Shown one piece after another: positions 14,645-21,947 of a stretch of 21,958 nt of DNA (position 1 is the stretch's first letter; each line of letters opens with the position of its first letter). The translations under genes and the position numbers were made by a program. The stretch is from an uncultured Ruminococcus sp. (GTDB taxonomy: Bacteria > Bacillota > Clostridia > Oscillospirales > Ruminococcaceae): NCBI GenBank assembly GCA_900543105.1, contig UQQA01000027.1, positions 1 to 21,958 of the forward strand. The letters run 5' to 3'. Under the pieces are notes generated by a model, which saw only the letters and a program-made list of their open reading frames with translations, did not search any database and was not told where the DNA came from.

Positions 14645-14756
14645 AAGCAAAGCCGATCAATACGTTACAGCCGTTTTTCAAAATGTCCTCAAAAGAGGAT
14701 ACTCGTACATTTTGAAAAACGGCGAAACGAATGCTTCGCTTTGATCGGCTTTGCTT
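14645..14756 (-). promoter_or_regulatory. Very long leader hairpin of the putative toxin mRNA
   Basis: Two nested perfect stems: AAGCAAAGCCGATCAA (14645-14660) with TTGATCGGCTTTGCTT (14741-14756), 16 bp, and GCCGTTTTTCAAAATGT (14670-14686) with ACATTTTGAAAAACGGC (14707-14723), 17 bp. They are capped by CCTC AAAA GAGG. A near-perfect AGGAGG lies just 5' of the hairpin in the RNA (14768-14763), without an adjacent ATG; it could be a ribosome standby site. In type I toxins such structures delay translation until the RNA is processed. Confidence 0.85.
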
Positions 14757-14794
14757 AATTGACCTCCTACCGTTTTTGGTATGCCCATAATTGT

Positions 14795-14823
14795 ATTTTA
14801 CCATTTATGAGATGTTTTGTCAA
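14795..14823 (-). promoter_or_regulatory. Promoter of the putative toxin mRNA
   Basis: On the minus strand TTGACA (14823-14818), a 17-bp spacer and TAAAAT (14800-14795). The start would be near 14788, so the RNA would begin ATGGGCATACC. Confidence 0.82.
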
Positions 14824-14861
14824 TTTATTGGAATAAATACGCTAATTTGTTGCTTAAAAAG

Positions 14862-14907
14862 AACAGGCGCAATTCACAGTTTAGACATTATGTGAATTGC
14901 GCCTGTT
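14862..14907. terminator. Terminator of the GH130 gene (bidirectional)
   Basis: A perfect 17-bp stem, AACAGGCGCAATTCACA (14862-14878) with TGTGAATTGCGCCTGTT (14891-14907), has a 12-base loop and is followed on the minus strand by CTTTTTAAG. It separates GH130 from the toxin-like locus. Confidence 0.9.
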
Positions 14908-14951
14908 TTATTTGTTGGTATTACACTGTATGCGGAGTGCGTTTCGCACTT

Positions 14952-16136
14952 TTAGTTCTTATGATTCTTCATATATTCGAGGTTCTTGGAGATAAGCTCA
15001 TATCTCTGTTTTACGCAGTCTACGGAGCGGAGCGGGTCGGACGGGGTATTGAATGTATAGTCCATAAGCTTTTCAACTGTTGTTGAAGCAACGTGTACTC
15101 TTGTATCGGAAGAAGCGTAGTAGATATAAACCTCTCCGTTTTCACGAACGATAGCGCCGTTGGTAAATACAACGTTGGAAACATCGCCGACTCTTTCTTC
15201 ACCGTGTGGAGCGATGAAAAGTCCCGACGGCGATGCGATGAGCTTGGACGGGTCGTTAAGGTCGGTCGCAAATACGTAGATAACGTAGCGAAGTCCTGCG
15301 GCTGTATTTCTTACACCGTGGGCAATATGTATCCAGCCCTTTGGTGTCTTTATAGGAACTGCACCTGCGCCGTTCTTTACCTCTGTAATAGTGTGGTAAA
15401 CTCTTGGAGAGATAACGGTTTCCTCTGTGCAGATCTCAGCGTTGGTGATATCCTTTGCAAGTCCGAAGCAAACGCCGCCGCCCGAGCCTGTCTGAATGAA
15501 ATCGTCCTGCGGACGTGTATAGAATGCATACATTCCGTTTACGAATTCAGGGTGGAGGACAACGTTTCTCTGCTGCGGGGACTTTGATTTAAGGTTGGGA
15601 AGTCTTTCCCATGTTTTGAGATCCTTTGTGCGGACGATGCCTGCCTGTGCAACTGCGGCGGAGAGGTCACCGGACGATGTGTCCTTGCTTTCGGAGCAGA
15701 AAACGCCGTAGATATAGCCGTCCTCGTGCTTGGTCAGACGCATATCATAAACGTTGGTCTCTTCGGGGTTGGTATCGGGGAGAAGAACGGGGTAGTCCCA
15801 GAAGCGGAAACCGTCAACGGGGCTGTCGCTCTCGGCAACTGCGAAGAATGACTTTCTGTCGTTGCCCTCTACTCTTGCAACAAGGTAGAACTTTCCGTTG
15901 AGCTCTATAGCGCCCGAGTTGAGGACTGCGTTGATGCCGAGGCGTTCCATAAAGAACGGATTCGTTTCGGGGTCAAGGTCATATCTCCAGATAACGGGGG
16001 CGTGATCGGCTGTGAGAACGGGGTACTTATAGCGGTCATAAGCGCCGCCCATATAATCGGTCTTTTCGTTTTTGCGGCTGATGAGCTTTTCATAAGCGTC
16101 AAAAACCTTTGCTTTTCTTTCATTGAATTCGGACAT
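14952..16136 (-). CDS. GH130 family 4-O-beta-D-mannosyl-D-glucose phosphorylase-like enzyme
   Basis: A 394-residue cytosolic enzyme of glycoside hydrolase family 130. Characterised members (in Bacteroides fragilis and Ruminococcus albus) split mannosyl-glucose with phosphate to mannose-1-phosphate and glucose during mannan use. Five-bladed propeller signatures are visible: VIWRYDLDPETNPFF, INAVLNSGAIELNGKFYLVA, and ETNVYDMRLT with D131, which corresponds in position to the catalytic acid of the B. fragilis enzyme. Later motifs are HPEFVNGMYAFYTRPQDDF and YHTITEVKNGAGAVPIKTPK. The ATG at 16136 is chosen over a TTG at 16142 because AAGGAAG is eight bases away. No mannanase, epimerase or transporter is in the window, which is unusual for a sugar-utilisation gene. 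Its own promoter and terminator make it a single-gene unit. The linkage specificity within GH130 cannot be proven from sequence by eye. Confidence 0.93.
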   Translation of the reverse strand: MSEFNERKAKVFDAYEKLISRKNEKTDYMGGAYDRYKYPVLTADHAPVIWRYDLDPETNPFFMERLGINAVLNSGAIELNGKFYLVARVEGNDRKSFFAVAESDSPVDGFRFWDYPVLLPDTNPEETNVYDMRLTKHEDGYIYGVFCSESKDTSSGDLSAAVAQAGIVRTKDLKTWERLPNLKSKSPQQRNVVLHPEFVNGMYAFYTRPQDDFIQTGSGGGVCFGLAKDITNAEICTEETVISPRVYHTITEVKNGAGAVPIKTPKGWIHIAHGVRNTAAGLRYVIYVFATDLNDPSKLIASPSGLFIAPHGEERVGDVSNVVFTNGAIVRENGEVYIYYASSDTRVHVASTTVEKLMDYTFNTPSDPLRSVDCVKQRYELISKNLEYMKNHKN

Positions 16137-16176
16137 TGGCAAAACTTCCTTTCTAAGCGATATTTGCTTTGATTTT

Positions 16177-16205
16177 ATTCTATCATAACAAAATCACTTC
16201 TTCAA
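16177..16205 (-). promoter_or_regulatory. Promoter of the GH130 gene
   Basis: On the minus strand TTGAAG (16205-16200), a 17-bp spacer and TAGAAT (16182-16177), 41 bases before the start codon. It is divergent from, and 21 bp away from, the next promoter. Confidence 0.65.
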
Positions 16206-16225
16206 GAGAAATTTAGATTTTTTCG

Positions 16226-16254
16226 TTGACTTTTTCGTGTTTTTGTATTACAAT
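16226..16254 (+). promoter_or_regulatory. Promoter of the small lipoprotein gene
   Basis: TTGACT (16226-16231), a 17-bp spacer and TACAAT (16249-16254). It gives a leader of about 130 bases containing two palindromic sites. Confidence 0.75.
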
Positions 16255-16282
16255 ATAGAGTAAATGCAGAGTATTGCGCCCA

Positions 16283-16331
16283 TTAAACGTTTACAAGAAA
16301 ATTTTTTGGGTATTGTTTTTCTTAAACGTTT
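16283..16331. promoter_or_regulatory. Two LacI-family-type operator palindromes
   Basis: Two identical TTAAACGTTT sites (16283-16292 and 16322-16331), 39 bp apart, centre on AAACGTTT with the central CG typical of LacI-family operators. Both lie downstream of the lipoprotein promoter, where a bound repressor would block transcription. No LacI-type gene is in the window, so the regulator is unknown. Confidence 0.5.
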
Positions 16332-16392
16332 TATTGTGCAGAACATACAACAACTCTGCGACATTTTGAAATATAAGGGACGGTTGAAGACA

Positions 16393-17058
16393 ATGAAAAG
16401 AATTCTGGCGGTACTGCTTTCTGTTATGACATGCGTTATGCTCCTTGCCGGCTGCGGAGGCGAAGAAGCAGCGGAAACCCCGGCATACAGCGGCATTTTG
16501 ACAAAAATAAAGCTCGGTATGCCTCTTACGAAGATAGTTTCGATGCAGCCTGACGGGGTGGAGCTTTACTGGGACGATGATACTACTATCTGGAGCATCA
16601 ATCCCGATACAGACCTTAATGCCGAAGTCTCGGCGCTTGTTCCTGCGGAGGATCAGTATTACTATTCCGATGATTCGATAATTACATATAATTTCAAGAC
16701 GAAAAAGGGCGATGATGAGATCTATCTCAAAGGCTACAGCGAGGAAGTCCATTGCCTTATAGACCGAGCAGCCGCTCAGGATTATTTCGACAAAAAGACG
16801 GTCGAGCTTGTCAACAAGCACTGCGTTGACGAGGGTTCTGTTGCAGGCGGAACAATGGTCGGCACGGAAGATATCGATATGGAGCTCGTTTACAGCCAGA
16901 AGATATCCGCAAGCAGCTATGACCTTGTGTTCTCAATGACGCTCACATACGATACGGTCAACGATGTTGCAGGTTACTATGCTACCGAGTTCGAGATCGA
17001 GCTTACCGAAAAGGACGTAAAGAGCGAGGTTGCTATCTCGACGCCCGAAACCACGTGA
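16393..17058 (+). CDS. Small putative lipoprotein of unknown function
   Basis: A 221-residue protein with a clear lipoprotein signal: MKRILAVLLS, a hydrophobic core and the lipobox LLAGC (L19-L20-A21-G22-C23 region). The mature part is acidic, with no cysteine-rich or catalytic motif; short beta-type segments (for example ISASSYDLVFSMTLTYDT) suggest an extracellular beta-rich domain. I do not recognise the family. The frame is open back to 16264, but that stretch contains the operator-like sites and the start at 16393 matches the signal peptide; the ribosome site (AAGGGACGG) is weak and somewhat distant. It is followed by a terminator-like hairpin, then the isomerase-family gene 75 bases after its stop, so the two may be partly co-transcribed. 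Confidence 0.85.
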   Translation: MKRILAVLLSVMTCVMLLAGCGGEEAAETPAYSGILTKIKLGMPLTKIVSMQPDGVELYWDDDTTIWSINPDTDLNAEVSALVPAEDQYYYSDDSIITYNFKTKKGDDEIYLKGYSEEVHCLIDRAAAQDYFDKKTVELVNKHCVDEGSVAGGTMVGTEDIDMELVYSQKISASSYDLVFSMTLTYDTVNDVAGYYATEFEIELTEKDVKSEVAISTPETT

Positions 17059-17083
17059 TCCCAACGCATAAATAATGTAGATC

Positions 17084-17116
17084 AAAAGCGGTGCAGTGGG
17101 ACTGTGCCGCTTTTTT
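17084..17116 (+). terminator. Terminator between the lipoprotein and isomerase-family genes
   Basis: AAAAGCGG (17084-17091) pairs with CCGCTTTT (17107-17114), the stem extends through G-T pairs, and a T run follows. It ends only 18 bases before the next start codon, so it also controls how much read-through reaches that gene. I see no separate strong promoter for the downstream gene. Confidence 0.75.
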
Positions 17117-17133
17117 GAAAGGACGAAAATGTT

Positions 17134-18615
17134 ATGAAGAATATGCCAACCGTAAAGCTGGGAATTGCGGCTGTGAGCCGTGACTGTTTCCCGAAATCTC
17201 TCTCCGCTTCAAGAAGAAGCAGCGTTGTCAAGGCTTGCAAGGAGAAGAACATCGACATTTACGAATGTCCCGTAACTGTTGAGAATGAAAACGATATGCT
17301 CTGCGCCCTTGACGACCTCAAAAAAGCAGGTGTCAATGCACTTGTGGTTTATCTCGGAAACTTCGGACCCGAAACGGCTGAAACTCTCCTTGCGAAGAAG
17401 TTTGGTCTGCCCGTTATGTTTGCAGCGGCAGCGGAAGAATTCGGTGACAGCCTCGTTGATGGCAGAGGCGATGCTTTCTGCGGTATGCTCAACGCAAGCT
17501 ACAACCTCGGACTTCGCAATGTCAAGGCTTACATACCCGAATATCCCGTTGGAAACCCTTACGAAGTTGCGGATATGATCGCCGACTTTATCCCCGTTGC
17601 AAGGACCGTACTCGGACTTGCGAGCCTTAAAGTCATCACATTCGGCCCCCGTCCGCAGGATTTCCTTGCCTGCAATGCACCTATCGCAAGACTTTATGAC
17701 CTCGGCGTTGAGATCGAAGAAAACTCCGAGCTTGACCTTTTTGCCGCTTTCAACGAACACGCAGGCGATGCACGCATTGACGGCGTTGTAAAGGAAATGG
17801 AAAGCGAGCTTGGCGCAGGCAACAAGATGCCCGGAATTTTGCCAAAGCTTGCGCAGTTTGAGATAACTCTTCTCGACTGGGCAGAGGCTCACAAGGGTTC
17901 GAGAGAATATGTCGTATTCGCAAACAAGTGCTGGCCTGCATTCCAGACGCAGTTCGGCTTTGTGCCGTGCTATGTCAACAGCCGCCTTACCGCAAAGGGT
18001 ATCCCCTGCGCCTGCGAGGTTGACATCTACGGCGCAGTGAGCGAGTTCATAGGTCAGTGCGTTTCGGACGATGTTGTAACTCTTCTCGACATCAACAACA
18101 CTGTCCCTGCCGACCTCTACAACGAAGAGATAAAGGGCAGATTCGACTATTCCCTCACAGATACATTTATGGGCTTCCACTGCGGAAACACAGCCGCAGA
18201 AAAGCTTTCCGCAAAGGAAATGAAGTATCAGCTCATTATGCACCGCGGACTTGAACCCGATAAAGAACCCGATATCACAAGAGGTACTCTCGAGGGCGAT
18301 ATCGCTCCGTCCGAGATCACGTTCTTCCGCCTCCAGAGCAACGCCGATGCAGAGCTTAAAGCGTATGTTGCAGAGGGCGAAGTTCTCCCTGTTGCAACCC
18401 GTTCATTCGGCGGCATAGGAATTTTCGCAATAAAGGAAATGGGCAGATTCTACCGTCACGTTCTTATCGAGGGCAGATTCCCTCACCACGGCGCAGTAAC
18501 ATTCGCGCACAACGGAAAGGCGCTCTTCAACGTTTTCCGTTACCTCGGAGTGCAGAGCGTTGGCTTCAATCAGCCTAAGGGTATGCTTTACAGGACGGAG
18601 AATCCGTTCGCATAA
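17134..18615 (+). CDS. L-fucose/L-arabinose isomerase family protein
   Basis: A 493-residue protein of the L-fucose isomerase fold. The N-terminal part (about 1-170) has the alpha/beta pattern LGIAAVSRDCFP, then VVYLGNFGPETAETLLAKK. The C-terminal half carries likely metal ligands E295 in CACEVDIYGAV, D319 in LLDIN and a histidine in GRFPHHGAVTFAHNGKALFN. These enzymes interconvert an aldose and a ketose in the cytosol using Mn2+. The true substrate is not determinable here; no fuculokinase or aldolase is near, so a role in fucose breakdown is not supported by context. The position beside GH130 and behind LacI-type sites suggests sugar metabolism. The start ATG follows GAAAGGACG. It probably relies on read-through from the lipoprotein promoter or on a promoter I could not recognise. 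Confidence 0.88.
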   Translation: MKNMPTVKLGIAAVSRDCFPKSLSASRRSSVVKACKEKNIDIYECPVTVENENDMLCALDDLKKAGVNALVVYLGNFGPETAETLLAKKFGLPVMFAAAAEEFGDSLVDGRGDAFCGMLNASYNLGLRNVKAYIPEYPVGNPYEVADMIADFIPVARTVLGLASLKVITFGPRPQDFLACNAPIARLYDLGVEIEENSELDLFAAFNEHAGDARIDGVVKEMESELGAGNKMPGILPKLAQFEITLLDWAEAHKGSREYVVFANKCWPAFQTQFGFVPCYVNSRLTAKGIPCACEVDIYGAVSEFIGQCVSDDVVTLLDINNTVPADLYNEEIKGRFDYSLTDTFMGFHCGNTAAEKLSAKEMKYQLIMHRGLEPDKEPDITRGTLEGDIAPSEITFFRLQSNADAELKAYVAEGEVLPVATRSFGGIGIFAIKEMGRFYRHVLIEGRFPHHGAVTFAHNGKALFNVFRYLGVQSVGFNQPKGMLYRTENPFA

Positions 18616-18623
18616 AAATCTTT

Positions 18624-18671
18624 CGGAAAAGCCGATCATTGTCGTGGTCGGCATTTTCCGCTTTTCATCTT
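18624..18671 (+). terminator. Probable terminator of the isomerase-family gene
   Basis: CGGAAAA-GCCGA (18624-18635) pairs with TCGGC-TTTTCCG (18648-18660) with one bulged A, followed by a T-rich but broken run. Confidence 0.65.
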
Positions 18672-18693
18672 GTACAGAACATTCGTGATCTGT

Positions 18694-18722
18694 TTGAGTT
18701 ATACCGAGTAAATATATGTAAT
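18694..18722 (+). promoter_or_regulatory. Possible promoter of the methionine synthase unit
   Basis: TTGAGT (18694-18699), a 17-bp spacer and TGTAAT (18717-18722). The leader of about 125 bases contains GTGGGG-GCAT-CCCCAC (about 18829-18844) immediately before the AAGGAAAAAG ribosome site. I see no cobalamin or SAM riboswitch signature in it. Confidence 0.45.
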
Positions 18723-18854
18723 AAGTAGGCATTTATTTTATGATGCCCAATAAAGCCATATTCGCGAACGCAAGCTTATTTTTAACGCAAACAAGCGAAA
18801 CAAAGTGAAGCGCGGCGCGAACAGCCCGTGGGGGCATCCCCACAAGGAAAAAGA

Positions 18855-19538
18855 ATGAATACGGTAAAGATCGAACCTATCAGCCGTGCGGAGGCTTTGA
18901 GATACCTCGCCGCAGGAGGAAGTACTCCCGATGAGAACCTTTCGGCACTTATGGACAGCTGCGAAAAAAAGCTTCTTACGGCGGCGCACGGAAAATTCAC
19001 GTTCCGAGTTTTTGATATTGAAAATATGACCGAGGACGAAGTTGCTTTAGCCGACTCGGAGCTTGTACTTTCGGGGAAAGACATAAGCCGCCACCTTGCG
19101 TCCTGCGAAAAAGCCGTGCTGCTCGCGGCAACTATCGGCGGAGATATCGACAGGCTTATCCGCACCGAGCAGGTTTCCGATATGGCGGCGGCTGTTGTAA
19201 TTGACGCAATGGCAGGCTGTGCTATAGAGCAGGTCTGCAACAAAGCCGAGGAAGTCATAAGGGAAAGCTTTCCCGAAATGAATATGACGTGGAGATTTTC
19301 CCCCGGCTACGGCGATATGCCGATAGACTGCCAGAAAAAGTTTGTCGAAGCCGTGAATGCTTCTCGTGAAATAGGCTTGAACGTCAGCGAAAGCTTCATA
19401 ATGATACCGAGAAAGTCCGTAACGGCGGTGATAGGACTGTCGAAAGAACCGATAGAGAAAAAAAGGCGAGGCTGCGCCGTCTGCTCAATGAGAGATCGCT
19501 GCACCTACCGCAAAAATGGAAGCAGGTGTACATATTGA
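18855..19538 (+). CDS. Methionine synthase reactivation (activation-domain) protein
   Basis: A 227-residue stand-alone version of the C-terminal AdoMet-binding activation domain of MetH. The key motif is RFSPGYGDMP (147-156), equivalent to the AdoMet-binding Arg-x-x-Pro-Gly-Tyr segment, followed by SESFIMIPRKSVTAVIG. In the family this domain binds AdoMet and an electron donor to re-methylate cobalamin that has been oxidised to cob(II)alamin. The C-terminus carries four cysteines (C207, C210, C216, C225 in a CAVCSMRDRC-type motif), which may bind zinc or an iron-sulfur cluster. The gene ends inside the start of metH (TTGA overlap), so the two are translationally coupled and presumably form a complex. 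The chosen ATG follows AAGGAAAAAG. Confidence 0.93.
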   Translation: MNTVKIEPISRAEALRYLAAGGSTPDENLSALMDSCEKKLLTAAHGKFTFRVFDIENMTEDEVALADSELVLSGKDISRHLASCEKAVLLAATIGGDIDRLIRTEQVSDMAAAVVIDAMAGCAIEQVCNKAEEVIRESFPEMNMTWRFSPGYGDMPIDCQKKFVEAVNASREIGLNVSESFIMIPRKSVTAVIGLSKEPIEKKRRGCAVCSMRDRCTYRKNGSRCTY

Positions 19539-21913
19539 ATAAAAAAGAACGCTTTTATAAGCTTTTGGAGGAAAATGAGTTCGTATTTCTTGACGGCGGC
19601 ATGGGAACCATGCTGCAAAAGAGCGGACTTAAAACGGGCGAAGTCCCCGAGCTTCTGAACCTTGACCGACCCGAGCTTATAACCTCGGTGCATAAGGCTT
19701 ATGTTGATGCAGGTTCGCAGATAGTTTATGCGAATACTTTCGGCGCGAACTCATATAAAATGGCTGAAACGGGAAAAACCGTTGACGAGCTTATCTCGGC
19801 GGCTATAAAAAATGCCCGAAAAGCCGCAGGGGACAAGGCTCTTGTTGCTCTTGACGTTGGCCCTATCGGTCAGCTTCTTGAACCGACGGGAACTCTCAAA
19901 TTTGAGGAGGCTTACGACTACTTCAAGGAAGAAATGCTCGCAGGAAAGGACGCGGACGTTATCGTTATCGAAACGATGACCGACCTTTACGAAGCAAAAG
20001 CTGCACTCCTCGCCGCAAAGGAAAATACCGACCTCCCCGTTATCGTGACAATGACATTCGAGCAGAATCTCCGCACATTTACGGGCTGTTCCGTCGGTGC
20101 AATGGCTCTCACTCTCGAAGGCTTGGGCGCAGACGCTGTCGGCGTGAACTGCTCGCTCGGTCCCCGTGAATTTGCTCCCGTTATAGAGGAGCTCTCCAAG
20201 TGGACAAAGCTCCCGATAGTTGCAAAGCCGAACGCAGGACTTCCGAATCCCGTAACGAATGAATATGACGTTACTCCCGAAGAATTCGCCGAGAGTGCCG
20301 CAAAGCTTGTCAAGTACGGCATAAAGCTCACGGGCGGCTGCTGCGGAACGAACCCTGACTATATCCGTGCGCTCAAAAAGGCGCTTGAACCTCTTAAATA
20401 TGAGAAAAACACCCCGATGTGCGAAGCCGCTGTCTGCTCCGCCGAAAAGGTCGTTGTTATAAATCAGCCGAGAATAATCGGCGAGCGAATTAACCCGACG
20501 GGCAAAAAGCTTTTCAAGGAAGCTCTCCGCAAGGGTGATATCGACTATATCCTCGGTCAGGCTATCGAGCAGTCGCAGGCAGGCGCAGAGATACTTGACG
20601 TAAACGTTGGTCTGCCCGAAATTGACGAAAAGGCAATGATGGTACGCACTGTTAAGGCTCTTCAGGGCGTTACCGACCTGCCGTTGCAGATCGACTCGAC
20701 TATTCCCGAGGTTATCGAAGCCGCTCTGCGTGTTTACAACGGAAAGGCTATCGTCAACTCCGTGAACGGTGAAGCAGGCTCAATGGAAAAAATTCTCCCT
20801 ATCGTAAAAAAATACGGCGCGGCAGTTGTAGGACTTACCCTTGACGAAGAGGGGATCCCGAAAACCGCCGAAAAGCGTTTTGAAATAGCCGAACGCATTA
20901 TGAACAAGGCAATTGAAATGGGTATCTCAAAGGAGAATATCTTTATCGACTGCCTGACCCTCACCGCTTCGGCAGAGCAGGCTAACGTTATGAAAACTGT
21001 CGAGGCTTTGCATAGGGTAAAAACGGAGCTTGGACTTAAAACCGTGCTTGGTGTTTCAAATATTTCATTCGGTCTGCCGAACCGTGAGCTTATCAACTGC
21101 AACTTCCTGCAGATGTGCCTTACGAACGGACTTGACCTGCCGATAATGAACCCAAACGTTGCTTCAATGACGGGCGCGGTTCGCGCATACCGACTTCTCA
21201 CTGCGATAGACGTAAATTCGGTAGAATTCATAGCGGCTTATGCAGGTGAAAAGACACCGCCAAGTCCTATCCCGAAAGCCGCAGGCGGCGAAACGCACGA
21301 TCTTATGTATTGCGTGAAGAACGGACTTAAAGCCGAGGGCGCAAAGATCACGGAGGAGCTTTTACAGACCACAAATTCAATGGAAATTGTCGATAATATC
21401 CTCATTCCTGCACTCGACAAGATAGGCGAGGACTTTGAAAAGGGCATAATCTTCCTGCCCCAGCTCATAATGTCCGCAGGCGTTGCGCAGGCGGCGTTTG
21501 AAGTTATCCGAAACAATATGATAATGAACAACTCCGCGCCCGTTGTAAAGGGCAAGGTAGTTCTTGCAACGGTAAAGGGTGATATTCACGATATCGGAAA
21601 GAACATCGTAAAAGTTCTGCTCGAAAACTATGGCTATGAGGTAATTGACCTCGGACGTGATGTTGATTATCAGGCTGTTGTCGATGCGGCTATCGAAAAC
21701 AAGGTAAAGCTTGTCGGACTTTCGGCACTTATGACAACAACGCTCTGCTCGATGGAGGCAACGGTAAAGCTTCTCCGCAAGCAGTATCCCGACTGTAAGG
21801 TAGTAGTCGGCGGCGCAGTTCTCACGCCCGAATATGCGGAAAGCATCGGTGCGGATTTCTATGCCAAGGACGCAAAGGAAACCGTTGATGTGGCTAAGAG
21901 GATATACGGCTGA
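19535..21913 (+). CDS. metH: Cobalamin-dependent methionine synthase, lacking the reactivation domain
   Basis: A 792-residue protein that transfers methyl groups from methyltetrahydrofolate to homocysteine through B12. Domains in order: homocysteine/zinc barrel (about 10-290; DGGMGTMLQ, zinc cysteines C206, C269 and C270), pterin-binding barrel (about 313-570; IGERINPTGKKLFKEALRKG), B12 cap (about 590-665) and B12-binding Rossmann domain with the cobalt ligand His685 in D683-x-H-x-x-G (GDIHDIGKNIV). It stops right after the B12 domain; the activation domain of full-length MetH is supplied by the preceding gene. The TTG at 19535 is preferred because AGGTG is six bases upstream and it overlaps the previous stop by four bases. 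A GTG at 19526 is an alternative that adds three residues. Confidence 0.95.
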   Translation: MNKKERFYKLLEENEFVFLDGGMGTMLQKSGLKTGEVPELLNLDRPELITSVHKAYVDAGSQIVYANTFGANSYKMAETGKTVDELISAAIKNARKAAGDKALVALDVGPIGQLLEPTGTLKFEEAYDYFKEEMLAGKDADVIVIETMTDLYEAKAALLAAKENTDLPVIVTMTFEQNLRTFTGCSVGAMALTLEGLGADAVGVNCSLGPREFAPVIEELSKWTKLPIVAKPNAGLPNPVTNEYDVTPEEFAESAAKLVKYGIKLTGGCCGTNPDYIRALKKALEPLKYEKNTPMCEAAVCSAEKVVVINQPRIIGERINPTGKKLFKEALRKGDIDYILGQAIEQSQAGAEILDVNVGLPEIDEKAMMVRTVKALQGVTDLPLQIDSTIPEVIEAALRVYNGKAIVNSVNGEAGSMEKILPIVKKYGAAVVGLTLDEEGIPKTAEKRFEIAERIMNKAIEMGISKENIFIDCLTLTASAEQANVMKTVEALHRVKTELGLKTVLGVSNISFGLPNRELINCNFLQMCLTNGLDLPIMNPNVASMTGAVRAYRLLTAIDVNSVEFIAAYAGEKTPPSPIPKAAGGETHDLMYCVKNGLKAEGAKITEELLQTTNSMEIVDNILIPALDKIGEDFEKGIIFLPQLIMSAGVAQAAFEVIRNNMIMNNSAPVVKGKVVLATVKGDIHDIGKNIVKVLLENYGYEVIDLGRDVDYQAVVDAAIENKVKLVGLSALMTTTLCSMEATVKLLRKQYPDCKVVVGGAVLTPEYAESIGADFYAKDAKETVDVAKRIYG

Positions 21914-21914
21914 T

Positions 21915-21940
21915 CAATGCGTAATTCGTAATGCGTAATG
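21915..21940 (+). repeat. GCGTAAT microrepeat, identical to the start of copy A
   Basis: These 26 bases are identical to 6711-6736 (core GCGTAATTCGTAATGCG). In both places the repeat starts one or two bases after a stop codon. It is presumably the left edge of another dispersed repeat cut off by the window end. Confidence 0.85.
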
Positions 21941-21947
21941 AAACTTG

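Noticed and set aside
14495..14758. Plus-strand 87-codon frame across the toxin-like locus
   Set aside because: It crosses the antisense RNA terminator and the long hairpin and has no ribosome site; the minus-strand features explain the region better.
17209..18243. Opposite-strand 344-codon frame in the isomerase-family gene
   Set aside because: The sense frame carries clear family motifs; the antisense frame has no recognisable domain or ribosome site.
18723..18854. Cobalamin or SAM riboswitch before the methionine synthase genes
   Set aside because: I see no B12-box or SAM-aptamer signature in the leader; only a short GTGGGG/CCCCAC hairpin is visible.
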